Shown here: positions 25,184 through 34,458 of the stretch, in pieces
Layout: each line of letters opens with the position of its first letter
Numbering within the stretch: position 1 is the first letter of the stretch
Source of the DNA: Bacteroidaceae bacterium
GTDB lineage: Bacteria > Bacteroidota > Bacteroidia > Bacteroidales > Bacteroidaceae
Length of the DNA: 64,000 nucleotides
Assembly: GCA_017529865.1 (NCBI GenBank)
Contig: JAFXNA010000024.1
Span: forward strand, 87,101 to 151,100
Direction: 5' to 3'
Translations under genes and position numbers: made by a program
Notes under the pieces: model-generated
Told to the model about the DNA's origin: nothing
The model's database searches: none
Seen by the model: the letters and a program-made list of their open reading frames with translations, nothing else

Positions 25184-27724
25184 ATGAAACACTTCTCTCT
25201 CCTATTATTACTGCTTCTGTTGTTGCTCCCTGCATCAACACGTGCTCAGTTCTACGGAACCATCATCGATGCCGGTACGGGCGAGCCTGTGGCATACGCA
25301 ACAGCGAAGTATGTCGGCACCTCCATCGGCCAGCAATCGGATTTAGATGGTAAGTTCCAAGTGAATATCTACAAGGATCACAACAAGCTCGAGGTGTCTT
25401 GTGTAGGCTACAAGCCTGTCATTGTGACCGTGAATGCCAAACAAACGGAGATTCACAGTACCATCAAGCTGTACTCGAACGAGATTCTGCTCAGCGAAGT
25501 GGTGGTGAAGAAGGAGAAAGTGAAATACAGTCGCAAGAACAATCCTGCGGTAGACCTGATGAGGAAGGTAATTGCCAACAAGCGCAGGAGCGACATCAAG
25601 GAGAAGGACTTCTACCACTTCGAGAAGTACGAAAAGCATACATTCTCGTACAACGATGTGGAGAAGAGCAGCCTGGCTGAAATATGCCCTGAGACTGGTA
25701 AGCTGATTATTCCTATCATGGTGGACGAGACCACCTCGATGGAGAACTATCGCAAAGACCCCAAGGCAACAAAAAAAACCATTACAGGCAAACGCAGCGA
25801 TGGTTTCAACTCCATGTTGACCTCAGGAGATATGATTACCGAGTGGGTGAAGGACATCTTTACCGAGGTAGATATCTATAAGGACAATGTGCGCCTGCTC
25901 CAGCATCCGTTCATCAGCCCAATCTCCACTTCCGAGGCGATAGGCTTCTATCACTATTACATTCAGGATACAACAGAGGTGAATGGAGAACGATGCATCG
26001 ACGTTGTGTTTGTGCCGAATAATAAGCAAGACTTCGGTTTCTCAGGCCACTTATTCGTTACTGACGATGCAGAGAACCAAGTGAAGCGATGCGTGCTGAA
26101 TATCCCCTACAAGTCAGGTGTGAACTTTGTAGATAATCTGCTCGTCATTCAGGACTTCATGACTTTGCCTACAGGCGAACGTGTACTGGAGAACGACAAC
26201 ATGATTGTGGAAATGAGCGGCATCTATGGCTTGCTCAATATGGCTTGCCAACGCTATACCCACTACAGCAACTACTCGTTCGACCCTATCACAGACAAGA
26301 AGGCCTTCAAATTTACGCAGGTGGAGGATGTGCTGCCTGATGCTGAGTTCAAAGACACAACTTACTGGGCGGCCATTCGCCCCATCAAACTGTCGAACAC
26401 AGAGAGCAATCTGGGTCAGTCAGTAGAGAAAATCAATCAAGACATCGGCAGTTTCTGGAAGTATCTCCTCACAGCAGTTGTGGAGAACTCCATCGAGCTG
26501 ACACCCAGTCCAAACAAGATTGACTTCATGCCTTTGAACGCCATCGTTTCACACAACGACATCGACGGAATGCGCTTCCAGGCTAGCCTGCAGACTACAG
26601 CAAACCTCAATCGCCATCTCTTTGCACGAGGATATTATGCATATGGTTTGAAGGACAAGAGAGCGAAATACAAGGCAGAACTCGAGTACACCTTAGACAA
26701 GAAAAAATATATGGCTCATGAGTTCCCTCACCGCTCACTGACCGTTTCATATATGTACGACGATATGTCGCCAGTCGACAAGTTCTCGGGTACCGACAAG
26801 AACAATGTCTTCAGTTCGTTCAACACCAGCAAGATTGACCAAATGATGTATGTCAACGACTTCAAGGCAACCTTTAGATACGAGACAAAGAACTTCCTGA
26901 CTTATACAGTCACGCTCGACAACTCTAAGTTTACCCCAGCAGGGAAACTGGTCTATCAGCGCAACTCTGATGGCACATACCTGTCTAATATGAAGACGAC
27001 AGACGTCAGGCTCGGCATACGATATGCACCACGTGAGAAGTTCATCATCACAAAACAGCAGCGCCTGAAGATCAACCGAGACGGTATTGTAATGACACTC
27101 GACCACACCATCGGCCTCGATGGATTCATGGGCGGACAATACCACTATAACACCACAGAAGCAACTGTCTTCAAGAAATTCTGGATGCCAGGAGCATGCG
27201 GATATATCGAAACTTTCTTGAAGGGTGGAATCCAATGGAGCAAAGTACCATTCCCTATGCTCTTCACCCCAGCATCCAATCTGTCCTATTTCACACAGTT
27301 CGACCGTTGGTCGTTCAATATGCTGCGTAACATGGAGTTCCTGAACGACCGTTATGTATCACTCAGCCTCTACTGGAATCTCGATGGAAAGGTGTTCAAC
27401 CGCATCCCTCTTCTCAAGAAACTCAAGTGGCGCGAGAATCTCGGATTTAAGATGATTTACGGACATCTGACCGATAAGAACAACCCATACATTAATACGA
27501 CTGACAACGAACTGTTCCGCTTCCCAACCCGCGACGGACAGCCCACCAGTTTCATCATGGGCGACACCCCCTACATGGAGTTCTCTGTCGGCATCAGCAA
27601 CATCTTCAAGTTCCTGAAGATACAATACGTCCGCCGACTCAACTATCTCGACCTTCCCGCAGTTCCTGGAGGTGATAAAATCAAGAAAAACGGCGTCCGC
27701 TTTGCCGTCGAATTCAAGTTCTAA
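25184..27724 (+). CDS. DUF5686 / carboxypeptidase-like regulatory domain outer-membrane protein
   Basis: An 846-aa secreted protein. The start is the ATG at 25184 (MKHF followed by eleven leucines), an extreme leucine-run signal peptide; the GTG at 25166 lies in a palindromic repeat. After cleavage comes a CarboxypepD_reg-like beta-sandwich (FYGTIIDAGTGEPVAYATAK to about residue 95), then a DUF5686 region reaching the end. The C-terminal half alternates aromatic strands and turns and ends in FAVEFKF, consistent with an outer-membrane beta-barrel. The domain pair is common in Bacteroidota; substrate and role are unknown. It has a strong terminator after it. Confidence 0.85.
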   Translation: MKHFSLLLLLLLLLLPASTRAQFYGTIIDAGTGEPVAYATAKYVGTSIGQQSDLDGKFQVNIYKDHNKLEVSCVGYKPVIVTVNAKQTEIHSTIKLYSNEILLSEVVVKKEKVKYSRKNNPAVDLMRKVIANKRRSDIKEKDFYHFEKYEKHTFSYNDVEKSSLAEICPETGKLIIPIMVDETTSMENYRKDPKATKKTITGKRSDGFNSMLTSGDMITEWVKDIFTEVDIYKDNVRLLQHPFISPISTSEAIGFYHYYIQDTTEVNGERCIDVVFVPNNKQDFGFSGHLFVTDDAENQVKRCVLNIPYKSGVNFVDNLLVIQDFMTLPTGERVLENDNMIVEMSGIYGLLNMACQRYTHYSNYSFDPITDKKAFKFTQVEDVLPDAEFKDTTYWAAIRPIKLSNTESNLGQSVEKINQDIGSFWKYLLTAVVENSIELTPSPNKIDFMPLNAIVSHNDIDGMRFQASLQTTANLNRHLFARGYYAYGLKDKRAKYKAELEYTLDKKKYMAHEFPHRSLTVSYMYDDMSPVDKFSGTDKNNVFSSFNTSKIDQMMYVNDFKATFRYETKNFLTYTVTLDNSKFTPAGKLVYQRNSDGTYLSNMKTTDVRLGIRYAPREKFIITKQQRLKINRDGIVMTLDHTIGLDGFMGGQYHYNTTEATVFKKFWMPGACGYIETFLKGGIQWSKVPFPMLFTPASNLSYFTQFDRWSFNMLRNMEFLNDRYVSLSLYWNLDGKVFNRIPLLKKLKWRENLGFKMIYGHLTDKNNPYINTTDNELFRFPTRDGQPTSFIMGDTPYMEFSVGISNIFKFLKIQYVRRLNYLDLPAVPGGDKIKKNGVRFAVEFKF

Positions 27725-27743
27725 TTTATCCAAGCAACATAAT

Positions 27744-27770
27744 AAAAGCCTCTCGGTTGAGAGGCTTTTT
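27744..27770. terminator. Terminator after the DUF5686 gene
   Basis: AAAAGCCTCTC, loop GGTT, GAGAGGCTTTT, then TGTT. It sits between convergent genes and ends just short of the next stop codon. Confidence 0.9.
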
Positions 27771-27771
27771 G

Positions 27772-29439
27772 TTAAGTATATAAGAATCGTTTGATATTCT
27801 TCTTTGGTGTCTTCTGGAATTCTTCCTCGCGGACTTCGAAGCCTGTAAGTTGGACAAACTTCGGAAGCAGTTCGTTGATAGAGGCACGGGAACTTTCGAA
27901 GACGTAGGCGAGTTGCTCACGCTGGAGCTTTACCTTCTCTAGGGTCGTTTCGTTGACATAGACGAGAGCCACAAACTTCTGATCGCGTTGGACGAGTACA
28001 CATTCGTCGGCCAATGAGTTGCTGAGGATCACATCTTCCACTTCTTCAGGATAGACATTCTGTCCGTTAGCTCCAAGTAGCATGTTCTTCTTACGACCAC
28101 GGATGAAGATATCGCCATCCTTGTCCACTGTAACCAAGTCGCCTGTATGCAGCCAACCGTCTTCTGTGATAGCCTCAGCTGTAGCTTCTGGGTTCTTGTA
28201 GTAGCCAGTCATCATATTGGTACCACGAGTAAGCAGTTCGCCTGGCTTATTCTCAGGGTCGTCGCTGTCTACCTTGATTTCCATACGGCTTACCACACGT
28301 CCACATGAACCAACCTTGCTCATTGTGTGACCCACATAGCTGATGAGTGGTGCACACTCGGTCATACCATAACCGGTAGTACAAGGGAAATTGATTTTAT
28401 GGAGGAACTTATCGACTTCACGATTAACGGCTGCACCACCGAAGATGACTTCCACGAAACGTCCGCCGAATACGTTGATAAGTTGCTTGCGTATCTTGTT
28501 ATAGACAATCTGTCGTATGCCAGGAATCGCCAGCAAGAACTTCATCTTAGGAGTCTTAAGTACAGGGAACACCTTGTTCTGGATGATCTTCTCCACGATG
28601 AGTGGCACGGTCACTACGAGGAACGGACGCACGTCGGCAAAGGCTTTGAGGAGCACCTGAGGACTTGGAATGCGTGTCAACAAGTAGATGGGACGTCCTG
28701 TAGTCATCGGGTAGAGGAACTCGATGGAGAAGCCATACATGTGTGCCATCGGGAGGATGGACATGAAGTTGTCCTTTGATGTTGGCTTTGGCAGGAAGTC
28801 GTGACAATATACCACGTTCGACCAGAAGGTACGATAAGGCAGCATCACACCCTTTGGATTGCCTGTAGAGCCTGAAGTGTAGCTGATAAGAGACAGGTCT
28901 TCCAAATCGACATCGGCAAACTGTACATCGTCGGCCTTCGCGCCTTCAGGGAATCGTTTTGCAAATTCCTCGTCGGCCTGCTTGAAGAGTTTGGTGAGTT
29001 CGGTGTCACGACCTTCCTTCTCAGCAAAGGGGCGGAAGGTAGTGATGTCGATAAGCAAGTCTTTGTTAATGACAGATGCAGCATCGTAAACCTTTTGGCT
29101 GGTAATCAACAACTTAGCCTCGGAGTGCTCCGTAAGGTGCTCTATTTGGTCAATATGGAAGTCGGCTAACAAGGGTACTGCTACGGTTCCGTATGTGAAG
29201 ATGCTTAAAAACGACACAGCCCAGTTGGAGCTGTTCTTGTCACAGAGCGCAATCTTGTCACCCTTCTTAATACCATATAATTCGTATACAATGTGTAAGC
29301 GCTGAATATGTTCAAATACCTCTTTGTGAGAATAGGCGATATCTGTCCCATAGTCTGCGAAAGCCAATGAGTCCCACTCACGTTTAAACATCTCATTGAT
29401 GTAGCCCATCATTGGCGTTTCCATCAGATTTGTCGTCAT
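27772..29439 (-). CDS. AMP-binding long-chain acyl-CoA synthetase-like enzyme
   Basis: A 555-aa member of the adenylate-forming family, which activates a carboxylic acid (probably a fatty acid) as acyl-AMP and passes it to CoA. The ATP-binding motif is YTSGSTGNPKGVM (about residues 189-201); GYGMTECAPLISY and GWLHTGDL follow, and the core motif RGRKKNMLLGANGQNVYPEE includes the hinge. The catalytic C-terminal lysine is probably in FQKTPKKNIKRFL at the very end. Substrate cannot be told from sequence. Start is at 29439 or at the in-frame ATG 15 nt inside. It stands alone with its own promoter. Confidence 0.88.
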   Translation of the reverse strand: MTTNLMETPMMGYINEMFKREWDSLAFADYGTDIAYSHKEVFEHIQRLHIVYELYGIKKGDKIALCDKNSSNWAVSFLSIFTYGTVAVPLLADFHIDQIEHLTEHSEAKLLITSQKVYDAASVINKDLLIDITTFRPFAEKEGRDTELTKLFKQADEEFAKRFPEGAKADDVQFADVDLEDLSLISYTSGSTGNPKGVMLPYRTFWSNVVYCHDFLPKPTSKDNFMSILPMAHMYGFSIEFLYPMTTGRPIYLLTRIPSPQVLLKAFADVRPFLVVTVPLIVEKIIQNKVFPVLKTPKMKFLLAIPGIRQIVYNKIRKQLINVFGGRFVEVIFGGAAVNREVDKFLHKINFPCTTGYGMTECAPLISYVGHTMSKVGSCGRVVSRMEIKVDSDDPENKPGELLTRGTNMMTGYYKNPEATAEAITEDGWLHTGDLVTVDKDGDIFIRGRKKNMLLGANGQNVYPEEVEDVILSNSLADECVLVQRDQKFVALVYVNETTLEKVKLQREQLAYVFESSRASINELLPKFVQLTGFEVREEEFQKTPKKNIKRFLYT

Positions 29440-29482
29440 AAAATACTTTTGTTTTGTTTCTACAATTTTCGTAAATCGGCCG

Positions 29483-29490
29483 CAAAATTA
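29483..29490 (-). promoter_or_regulatory. -7 element of the acyl-CoA synthetase gene promoter
   Basis: Minus-strand TAATTTTG, 43 nt upstream of the start; a second TAATTTTG lies at 29525-29532. Either could serve. Confidence 0.55.
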
Positions 29491-29598
29491 CTACTTTTTT
29501 CTCATACGGCTCTACTTCGAGCAGCAAAATTAGTCGTTTTAGTCCTCATTTTTTCTCAAAACTCTTCATTTTGAGCACCTCAAGTTGCACGAAGTCTC

Positions 29599-30348
29599 TT
29601 ATCTAAACAGAAAAAGGAAGTGATTCCACACGGTCGGCATCAGTCCATAATAATGAGCCATAATGCGGAAACGTTCGATGAGCGAGGCGCGGTGGTTCTT
29701 CAGTGTCATGCCCCCATCGAGATAGTCGGTCAATACCGAATGCATATTCAGGTTCGTCAGCCCTTTCTCTTCGCCTGCCTTCATTACCCGAATACACCAG
29801 TCCACATCGGCCGAGAAACGATACTGCATGTCATACATCGGACAAATGGAGCGTCGGGCATAGAACGACTGATGGCACACCAGCATTCCTTTCTGAAACG
29901 AAGTCCAGGTCAATTGCTCAGGAGCACTCAAATGACGCTGACGAAGATAGTTGCCGTGATTATCCACAATGTTGGTATCACCATAAATCACACCTATCTG
30001 CTCAGGATGTTCCGTATTATCGAAAATGTCTTCGAGCGTCATTTGATCGTGCAATCGATCACCGGCATTGATGAAGCAAACAAACTCGCCCTTCGCTAAT
30101 TGCAGCCCCTTATTCATCGCATCGTATAGCCCCTTATCCGGTTCGCTCACTATCGTCACAGCAATCTCTGGATGCTCCTGCTTATATGCCTTAGCCAACT
30201 CAAGCGTACGGTCTTTCGATGCTCCATCGACGATGATATGCTCCACAAAACCACGAAAAGTCTGCATCGCTACACTCTCAAGCGTACGACCCAGCACTAA
30301 CTCTGCGTTATAAGTAACCGTAATAATAGATAAATAAGGTGTGTTCAT
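29599..30348 (-). CDS. Family 2 glycosyltransferase
   Basis: A 249-aa GT-A fold glycosyltransferase. It opens with LSIITVTYNAELVLGRTLES, the nucleotide-sugar-binding start of the family, then DGASKDRT, and has FINAGDRLHDQMTLEDIF, where the usual DxD is replaced by AGD as in WcaA/WbbD-type family members. It probably adds a sugar to a lipid- or polysaccharide-linked acceptor at the inner membrane face. Its first 4 bases overlap the end of the upstream glycosyltransferase gene (ATGA-type overlap), so the two are translated together. The acceptor is unknown. Confidence 0.9.
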   Translation of the reverse strand: MNTPYLSIITVTYNAELVLGRTLESVAMQTFRGFVEHIIVDGASKDRTLELAKAYKQEHPEIAVTIVSEPDKGLYDAMNKGLQLAKGEFVCFINAGDRLHDQMTLEDIFDNTEHPEQIGVIYGDTNIVDNHGNYLRQRHLSAPEQLTWTSFQKGMLVCHQSFYARRSICPMYDMQYRFSADVDWCIRVMKAGEEKGLTNLNMHSVLTDYLDGGMTLKNHRASLIERFRIMAHYYGLMPTVWNHFLFLFR

Positions 30349-31604
30349 TGTTCCAACAACATTTCATAGACATCTGTATAGCGACGGGCAATACGATCCT
30401 CGCTATAGGTGTTCAATGCTTTCTTATGGGCGTTTTCGCACAAGGTATCATAATTCGTCTCGTCCAGACACCATTGTATACCTTTTGCAAAGTCTTCCGC
30501 ATTCTTATAGGCTGCCACATAACCATTCTGTTTGTGATCAATCATCTCAGGAATACCACCCACATTGAAGCCCACACAAGGGGTACCACAGGCCATAGCC
30601 TCGACAATGGTATTCGGCAGGTTGTCCTGCAACGACGGAGTGACAAACAGGTTGACGGCATTATACATTTCCATCACCTCACTCTCATTACTGAGGTAGT
30701 TGATCGGATACACATCGAATGGGATAAGGCTCTCCACTTTATTCGAATGACTACCCAGTACCACAATGCCCAATTTCTCAGCCAACTCAGGAGCCGTGTC
30801 CTTGATGATGTTACAAGCCTCAGCCAGATATTTGAATCCTTTACGCTCATCTGTGATACGCTGCGAACCAAACAGAATCAATAACTTGTCCTCCGGGAGG
30901 TTCCATTTCTTGCGCACCTCTGTCATGTCTGCAGGATGGAACACATGCGTATTAATGGTATTAGGAATGTTGATGACAAACTGACCTTGAGTCAGACTGC
31001 CTCTGCGAGCCAGGTCTGTTATCCATTGACTACAGCCCACGAACGACACCTTTACGTCGCTCAGCATCTGGCGTTTCTGTTCGAACACCTTTGCTGCCCA
31101 GTCCGTTCCCCATCCGCCTTTCGTCAGTTGGGGGCACTTGTAACAGCTAGTTTCATAGCGAGTACAGTCACAAGAATAATGGCAGATACCAGTGAAATAC
31201 CACATATCATGCATCGTAATCACTACTGGCTTACCAGCATGCAAAATCCTGTTCAGGTCGGCCATCGACAGGAAACCCTGATTTACCCAATGCAAATGGA
31301 TGATGTCAGCCTGTTCGAACTCAAACAAATGCACGATATCAGTACCCGTATTCGCTAAATCCATCTGGAATATGTTCTGCTTGCTGAAACGATTTGCCAC
31401 GAAGATGCAACCACGCTCCCACACAAACTTCAACGGCAACAGCCATGATGAAGGGATGGCCGAAACCGTCATCTGGTCCGTTTGTTTATCACGTACCAGC
31501 ATCTTCGCTTTCACACCATTCTTCTTTAGCGCTTCCATCAGGCGGTTCGCTGCAATAGCAGCGCCACCCACTCGTTCCGATGTGTTAATGATAAGTACTC
31601 GCAT
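30345..31604 (-). CDS. Family 4 glycosyltransferase
   Basis: A 419-aa GT-B fold glycosyltransferase. The N-terminal half has MRVLIINTSERVGGAA and a Cys-rich insert (HYSCDCTRYETSCYKCPQL) that resembles the loop seen in several exopolysaccharide GT4 enzymes; the C-terminal half contains GSQRITDERKGF and the nucleotide-binding signature SLQDNLPNTIVEAMACGTP, in which the usual first Glu of the E-x7-E pair is Asp. It is followed by a 4-bp overlapping GT2 gene. No other polysaccharide genes are nearby, so this is a two-gene glycosylation unit rather than part of a large locus. Confidence 0.88.
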   Translation of the reverse strand: MRVLIINTSERVGGAAIAANRLMEALKKNGVKAKMLVRDKQTDQMTVSAIPSSWLLPLKFVWERGCIFVANRFSKQNIFQMDLANTGTDIVHLFEFEQADIIHLHWVNQGFLSMADLNRILHAGKPVVITMHDMWYFTGICHYSCDCTRYETSCYKCPQLTKGGWGTDWAAKVFEQKRQMLSDVKVSFVGCSQWITDLARRGSLTQGQFVINIPNTINTHVFHPADMTEVRKKWNLPEDKLLILFGSQRITDERKGFKYLAEACNIIKDTAPELAEKLGIVVLGSHSNKVESLIPFDVYPINYLSNESEVMEMYNAVNLFVTPSLQDNLPNTIVEAMACGTPCVGFNVGGIPEMIDHKQNGYVAAYKNAEDFAKGIQWCLDETNYDTLCENAHKKALNTYSEDRIARRYTDVYEMLLEQ

Positions 31605-31623
31605 TTCGTTTCAAATTCGGGCG

Positions 31624-31631
31624 CAAAGTTA
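31624..31631 (-). promoter_or_regulatory. -7 element of the glycosyltransferase operon promoter
   Basis: Minus-strand TAACTTTG, 20 nt before the GT4 start. Upstream lies a run of TTTAG-type direct repeats (about 31640-31665). Confidence 0.65.
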
Positions 31632-31713
31632 CAAAAAAAAGTTTAGAGTTTAGCGTTTAATGTTTAGAGAATCGTAAAAAAATACAAAAAATGAAAGAAT
31701 ATTTGAATTATGC

Positions 31714-31744
31714 ATTGTGAATTGCAAATTATTTACTACCTTTG
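31714..31744 (+). promoter_or_regulatory. Promoter of the tRNA-Asn/tRNA-Leu operon
   Basis: ATTG (31714-31717), 19-nt spacer, TACCTTTG (31737-31744). No further promoter is evident before glyS, so tRNA-Asn, tRNA-Leu and glyS may be one transcript. Confidence 0.7.
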
Positions 31745-31790
31745 CAGCCGCTAACGCAATCGGGGAGCCGATTCTGTCAGTTTAGCACAT

Positions 31791-31864
31791 GCTTCAGTAG
31801 CTCAGTTGGTTAGAGCACATGACTGTTAATCATGGGGTCGTTGGTTCAAGCCCATCCTGAAGCG
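31791..31864 (+). tRNA. tRNA-Asn (anticodon GTT)
   Basis: 74 nt. Acceptor GCTTCAG pairs perfectly with CTGAAGC; D stem GCTC/GAGC; anticodon stem CATGA/TCATG with loop CTGTTAA; T stem GTTGG/CCATC contains one U-U mismatch. CCA is not encoded. Confidence 0.93.
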
Positions 31865-31892
31865 CGATGTTATCGTAACATCATAGCCACAA

Positions 31893-31974
31893 GCCCAGAT
31901 GGCGGAATCGGTAGACGCGCTGGTCTCAAACACCAGTGGGGCAACCCGTGCCGGTTCGACCCCGGCTCTGGGTA
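31893..31974 (+). tRNA. tRNA-Leu (anticodon CAA)
   Basis: 82 nt with the long variable arm of a class II tRNA (TGGGGCAACCCGT). Acceptor GCCCAGA pairs with TCTGGGT; anticodon stem CTGGT/ACCAG with loop CTCAAAC; discriminator A. It follows tRNA-Asn by 28 nt, which contain a GATGTTA/TAACATC hairpin. Confidence 0.94.
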
Positions 31975-31991
31975 CACACGGCTTGATAAGC

Positions 31992-32026
31992 AAATGCGCT
32001 GTAAGATAACCTCTTGCAGCGTATTT
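31992..32026 (+). promoter_or_regulatory. Stem-loop between tRNA-Leu and glyS
   Basis: AAATGCGCTG (31992-32001) pairs with CAGCGTATTT (32017-32026), 10 bp with one G-U, 15-nt loop. It ends 28 nt before the glyS ATG and has no T run. A processing or translation-control site is possible. Confidence 0.5.
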
Positions 32027-32054
32027 GGTAAATGACTAAATTTAATTTATCAAT

Positions 32055-33596
32055 ATGGCACAGGAAGATGTTTTTAAGAAAGTAGTATCTCATTGTAAAG
32101 AGTACGGATTTGTGTTCCCATCAAGCGATATATACGATGGATTGGGAGCGGTGTACGATTATGGACAAAATGGTGTTGAGATGAAGAACAACATCAAGCA
32201 GTATTGGTGGCAGTCTATGGTACTGATGCACGAGAACATCGTGGGTATCGACTCCGCCATCTTCATGCACCCAACCATCTGGAAGGCATCAGGACACGTC
32301 GATGCGTTCAACGACCCATTGATCGACAACCGCGACTCCAAGAAGCGCTATCGTGCCGATGTGCTCATCGAAGAGCAGATTGCCAAATACGAAGAAAAGG
32401 TCGAGAAGGAAGTGGCCAAGGCTCGTAAGCGCTTTGGTGATGCATTCGATGAACAGAAATATCGTGAGACCAGTCCGAAGGTAGCTGAGGAACTGGCCAA
32501 GCGTGATGCACTCCACGAGCGCTACAGCAAGGCTATGAATGCAATGGATCTTGAGGAACTTCGCCAGATTATCCTCGACGAAGAGATTGTTTGTCCTATC
32601 AGCGGTACCCGCAACTGGACCGAGGTACGTCAGTTCAACCTCATGTTCAAGACCGAAATGGGAAGCACAGCCGACGGAGCATCAACCATCTACTTGCGTC
32701 CAGAGACCGCACAGGGTATCTTCGTCAACTACCTCAACGTACAGAAGACAGGCCGTATGAAGATTCCGTTCGGAATCGCACAGATCGGTAAGGCCTTCCG
32801 TAACGAGATCGTAGCACGTCAGTTCATCTTCCGCATGCGTGAGTTCGAACAGATGGAGATGCAGTTCTTCATCAAGCCAGGTACCGAACTCGACTGGTTC
32901 AAGACTTGGAAGCAGACTCGTATGGCTTGGCACCAGAACCTTGGATTCGGAGCCGAGAACTACCGCTTCCACGACCACGAGAAGCTGGCACACTATGCCA
33001 ACGCAGCAACCGACATCGAGTTCAAGATGCCATTCGGATTCAAGGAAGTAGAGGGTATTCACTCACGTACCAACTTCGACCTATCACAGCACGAGAAGTA
33101 CTCAGGCAAGTCCATCAAGTACTTCGACCCCGAGCTCAACGAGTCATATACTCCATACGTCATCGAAACCTCTATCGGTGTCGACCGTATGTTCCTCAGC
33201 GTCATGTGCCATAGCTATCAGGAAGAGCAACTCGAGAACGGCGAAACACGTGTCGTACTCCGTCTCCCTGCAGCTCTCGCACCTGTGAAGCTCGCTGTGA
33301 TGCCACTCACCAAGAAGGACGGGCTGCCCGAGAAGGCACGCGAGATTATCGACGACCTCAAGTTCCACTTCAACTGTCAGTACGACGAGAAAGACTCTAT
33401 CGGTAAGCGCTATCGCCGTCAGGATGCCATCGGTACTCCTTATTGCGTCACTGTTGACCACCAGTCGCTCGAGGACAACACCGTTACCATCCGCTTCCGC
33501 GATACGATGGAACAGGAGCGTGTCAACATCTCCGACCTGTTGGGTATCATCGAAGACAAGGTGACCATCACTAGCCTGTTGAAGAAACTAAAATAA
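32055..33596 (+). CDS. glyS: Glycyl-tRNA synthetase (single-chain, alpha2 type)
   Basis: Class II synthetase of the alpha2 type, unlike the alpha2-beta2 enzyme of many proteobacteria. The 513-aa product shows the catalytic domain start (FVFPSSDIYDGLGAVYDYG), an insertion with charged helices (about 100-170), motif 2 (AQIGKAFRNEI followed by FRMREFEQMEMQFF), the glycine-site EGIHSRTNFDLSQH, motif 3 (VIETSIGVDRMF) and a C-terminal anticodon-binding domain (about 400-513). Two tRNA genes lie upstream on the same strand. An FKBP lipoprotein gene follows after 49 nt. Confidence 0.97.
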   Translation: MAQEDVFKKVVSHCKEYGFVFPSSDIYDGLGAVYDYGQNGVEMKNNIKQYWWQSMVLMHENIVGIDSAIFMHPTIWKASGHVDAFNDPLIDNRDSKKRYRADVLIEEQIAKYEEKVEKEVAKARKRFGDAFDEQKYRETSPKVAEELAKRDALHERYSKAMNAMDLEELRQIILDEEIVCPISGTRNWTEVRQFNLMFKTEMGSTADGASTIYLRPETAQGIFVNYLNVQKTGRMKIPFGIAQIGKAFRNEIVARQFIFRMREFEQMEMQFFIKPGTELDWFKTWKQTRMAWHQNLGFGAENYRFHDHEKLAHYANAATDIEFKMPFGFKEVEGIHSRTNFDLSQHEKYSGKSIKYFDPELNESYTPYVIETSIGVDRMFLSVMCHSYQEEQLENGETRVVLRLPAALAPVKLAVMPLTKKDGLPEKAREIIDDLKFHFNCQYDEKDSIGKRYRRQDAIGTPYCVTVDHQSLEDNTVTIRFRDTMEQERVNISDLLGIIEDKVTITSLLKKLK

Positions 33597-33645
33597 AGAC
33601 TTTAGGCTCTAGACATTAGTCATTTGGGGCTGAAAAAGAAAACAA

Positions 33646-34320
33646 ATGGGAGATATAATGGATAAATCATCTGCAAAACATACTACTCCCCTCCTTTACA
33701 GGAGAGGGGTATGGGGGTGGGTCTTTTTCCTCTTTGCCCTTTGCCTTACCTCTTGCAGCGAGAAAGACGAAGTGAGCGAGTTCGACAACTGGCGCAATCG
33801 CAACCAGTCGTTCATCGACTCCATTGCCCGTGTAGCCCAGACCAATGCCGATGGCAGTTGGGAAGTCATCAAAGCCTTCAACCTGGGTGACAGTACGTAC
33901 CTGTATCAGGGTATGAACAACTACTTTATCTATGTGAAGAAGCTGGAACAGGGCACCGGCACCATCTCTCCAATGTATGTTGACTCTGTCCGCATCCATT
34001 ACATCGGCCGTCTCATCCCTACTGCTCAGCATCCACAGGGTAAAGCTTTCGGTAAGAGCTATAGCACCAATGAACTGAACGAAGCTACTGATGTACCCAC
34101 TATCTTCTGTGTCAACCAGAACCTTGTAGTCGGCATTTCCACCGCCTTGATGCACATGCATGAAGGCGACCGTTGGCAGATCTACATCCCCTATTACTTA
34201 GGTTACGGAGACCACGACTACACCAAGGGAGCTATCCCAGCCTACTCTGCTCTAATGTACGACCTAAAACTTGCCCGTATCTATCGCTACAAAATCGACA
34301 CCGACACAGCTTGGCATTAA
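33646..34320 (+). CDS. FKBP-type peptidyl-prolyl isomerase lipoprotein
   Basis: A 224-aa lipoprotein that should catalyse proline isomerisation in the periplasm or on the outer membrane. The signal peptide ends in the lipobox LTSC (Cys at about residue 38; about 34 from the alternative ATG at 33658). The FKBP core covers about residues 110-215, with VRIHYIGRLIP, then HMHEGDRWQIYIPYYLGYGD and IPAYSALMYDLKLARI. The n-region and start of the hydrophobic region (LLYRRGVWGW) are encoded by a G/C-rich palindromic repeat found elsewhere in intergenic DNA, which makes this signal peptide unusually long. It probably shares a transcript with glyS. Confidence 0.9.
   Translation: MGDIMDKSSAKHTTPLLYRRGVWGWVFFLFALCLTSCSEKDEVSEFDNWRNRNQSFIDSIARVAQTNADGSWEVIKAFNLGDSTYLYQGMNNYFIYVKKLEQGTGTISPMYVDSVRIHYIGRLIPTAQHPQGKAFGKSYSTNELNEATDVPTIFCVNQNLVVGISTALMHMHEGDRWQIYIPYYLGYGDHDYTKGAIPAYSALMYDLKLARIYRYKIDTDTAWH
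33685..33721. repeat. G/C-rich palindromic repeat, copy b (inside a coding region)
   Basis: CCCCTCC-tttaca-GGAGAGGGG followed by TATGGGGGTGGG. It lies wholly inside the signal-peptide codons of the FKBP lipoprotein and is open in that frame. Orientation equals copies d, e and f. Confidence 0.75.
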
Positions 34321-34347
34321 AATCTCAACTATTAGGACCAAAATAAT

Positions 34348-34380
34348 GAGAGGTGCAGGTTTTCGCAACCTGCACCTCTC
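34348..34380. terminator. Hairpin terminator after the FKBP gene
   Basis: Perfect 14-bp stem GAGAGGTGCAGGTT/AACCTGCACCTCTC with a 5-nt loop. The T run after it is short (TTCG), so it may stop transcription weakly or only cap the mRNA end. Confidence 0.7.
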
Positions 34381-34458
34381 TTCGTGGAAAAAAATTCTTA
34401 ATAGGAGAGAGTCTTCTAATTTACATCTAACGATATATTCAATAAACCTTAACCTTTA

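Noticed and set aside
29599..31604. Part of a capsule or O-antigen locus
   Set aside because: Only two glycosyltransferase genes are present, with tRNA genes on one side and an acyl-CoA synthetase on the other; no flippase, polymerase or sugar-nucleotide genes.
31791..31974. Integration site of a mobile element at the tRNA genes
   Set aside because: No recombinase or repeated tRNA 3' end was found next to either tRNA; the downstream gene is glyS.
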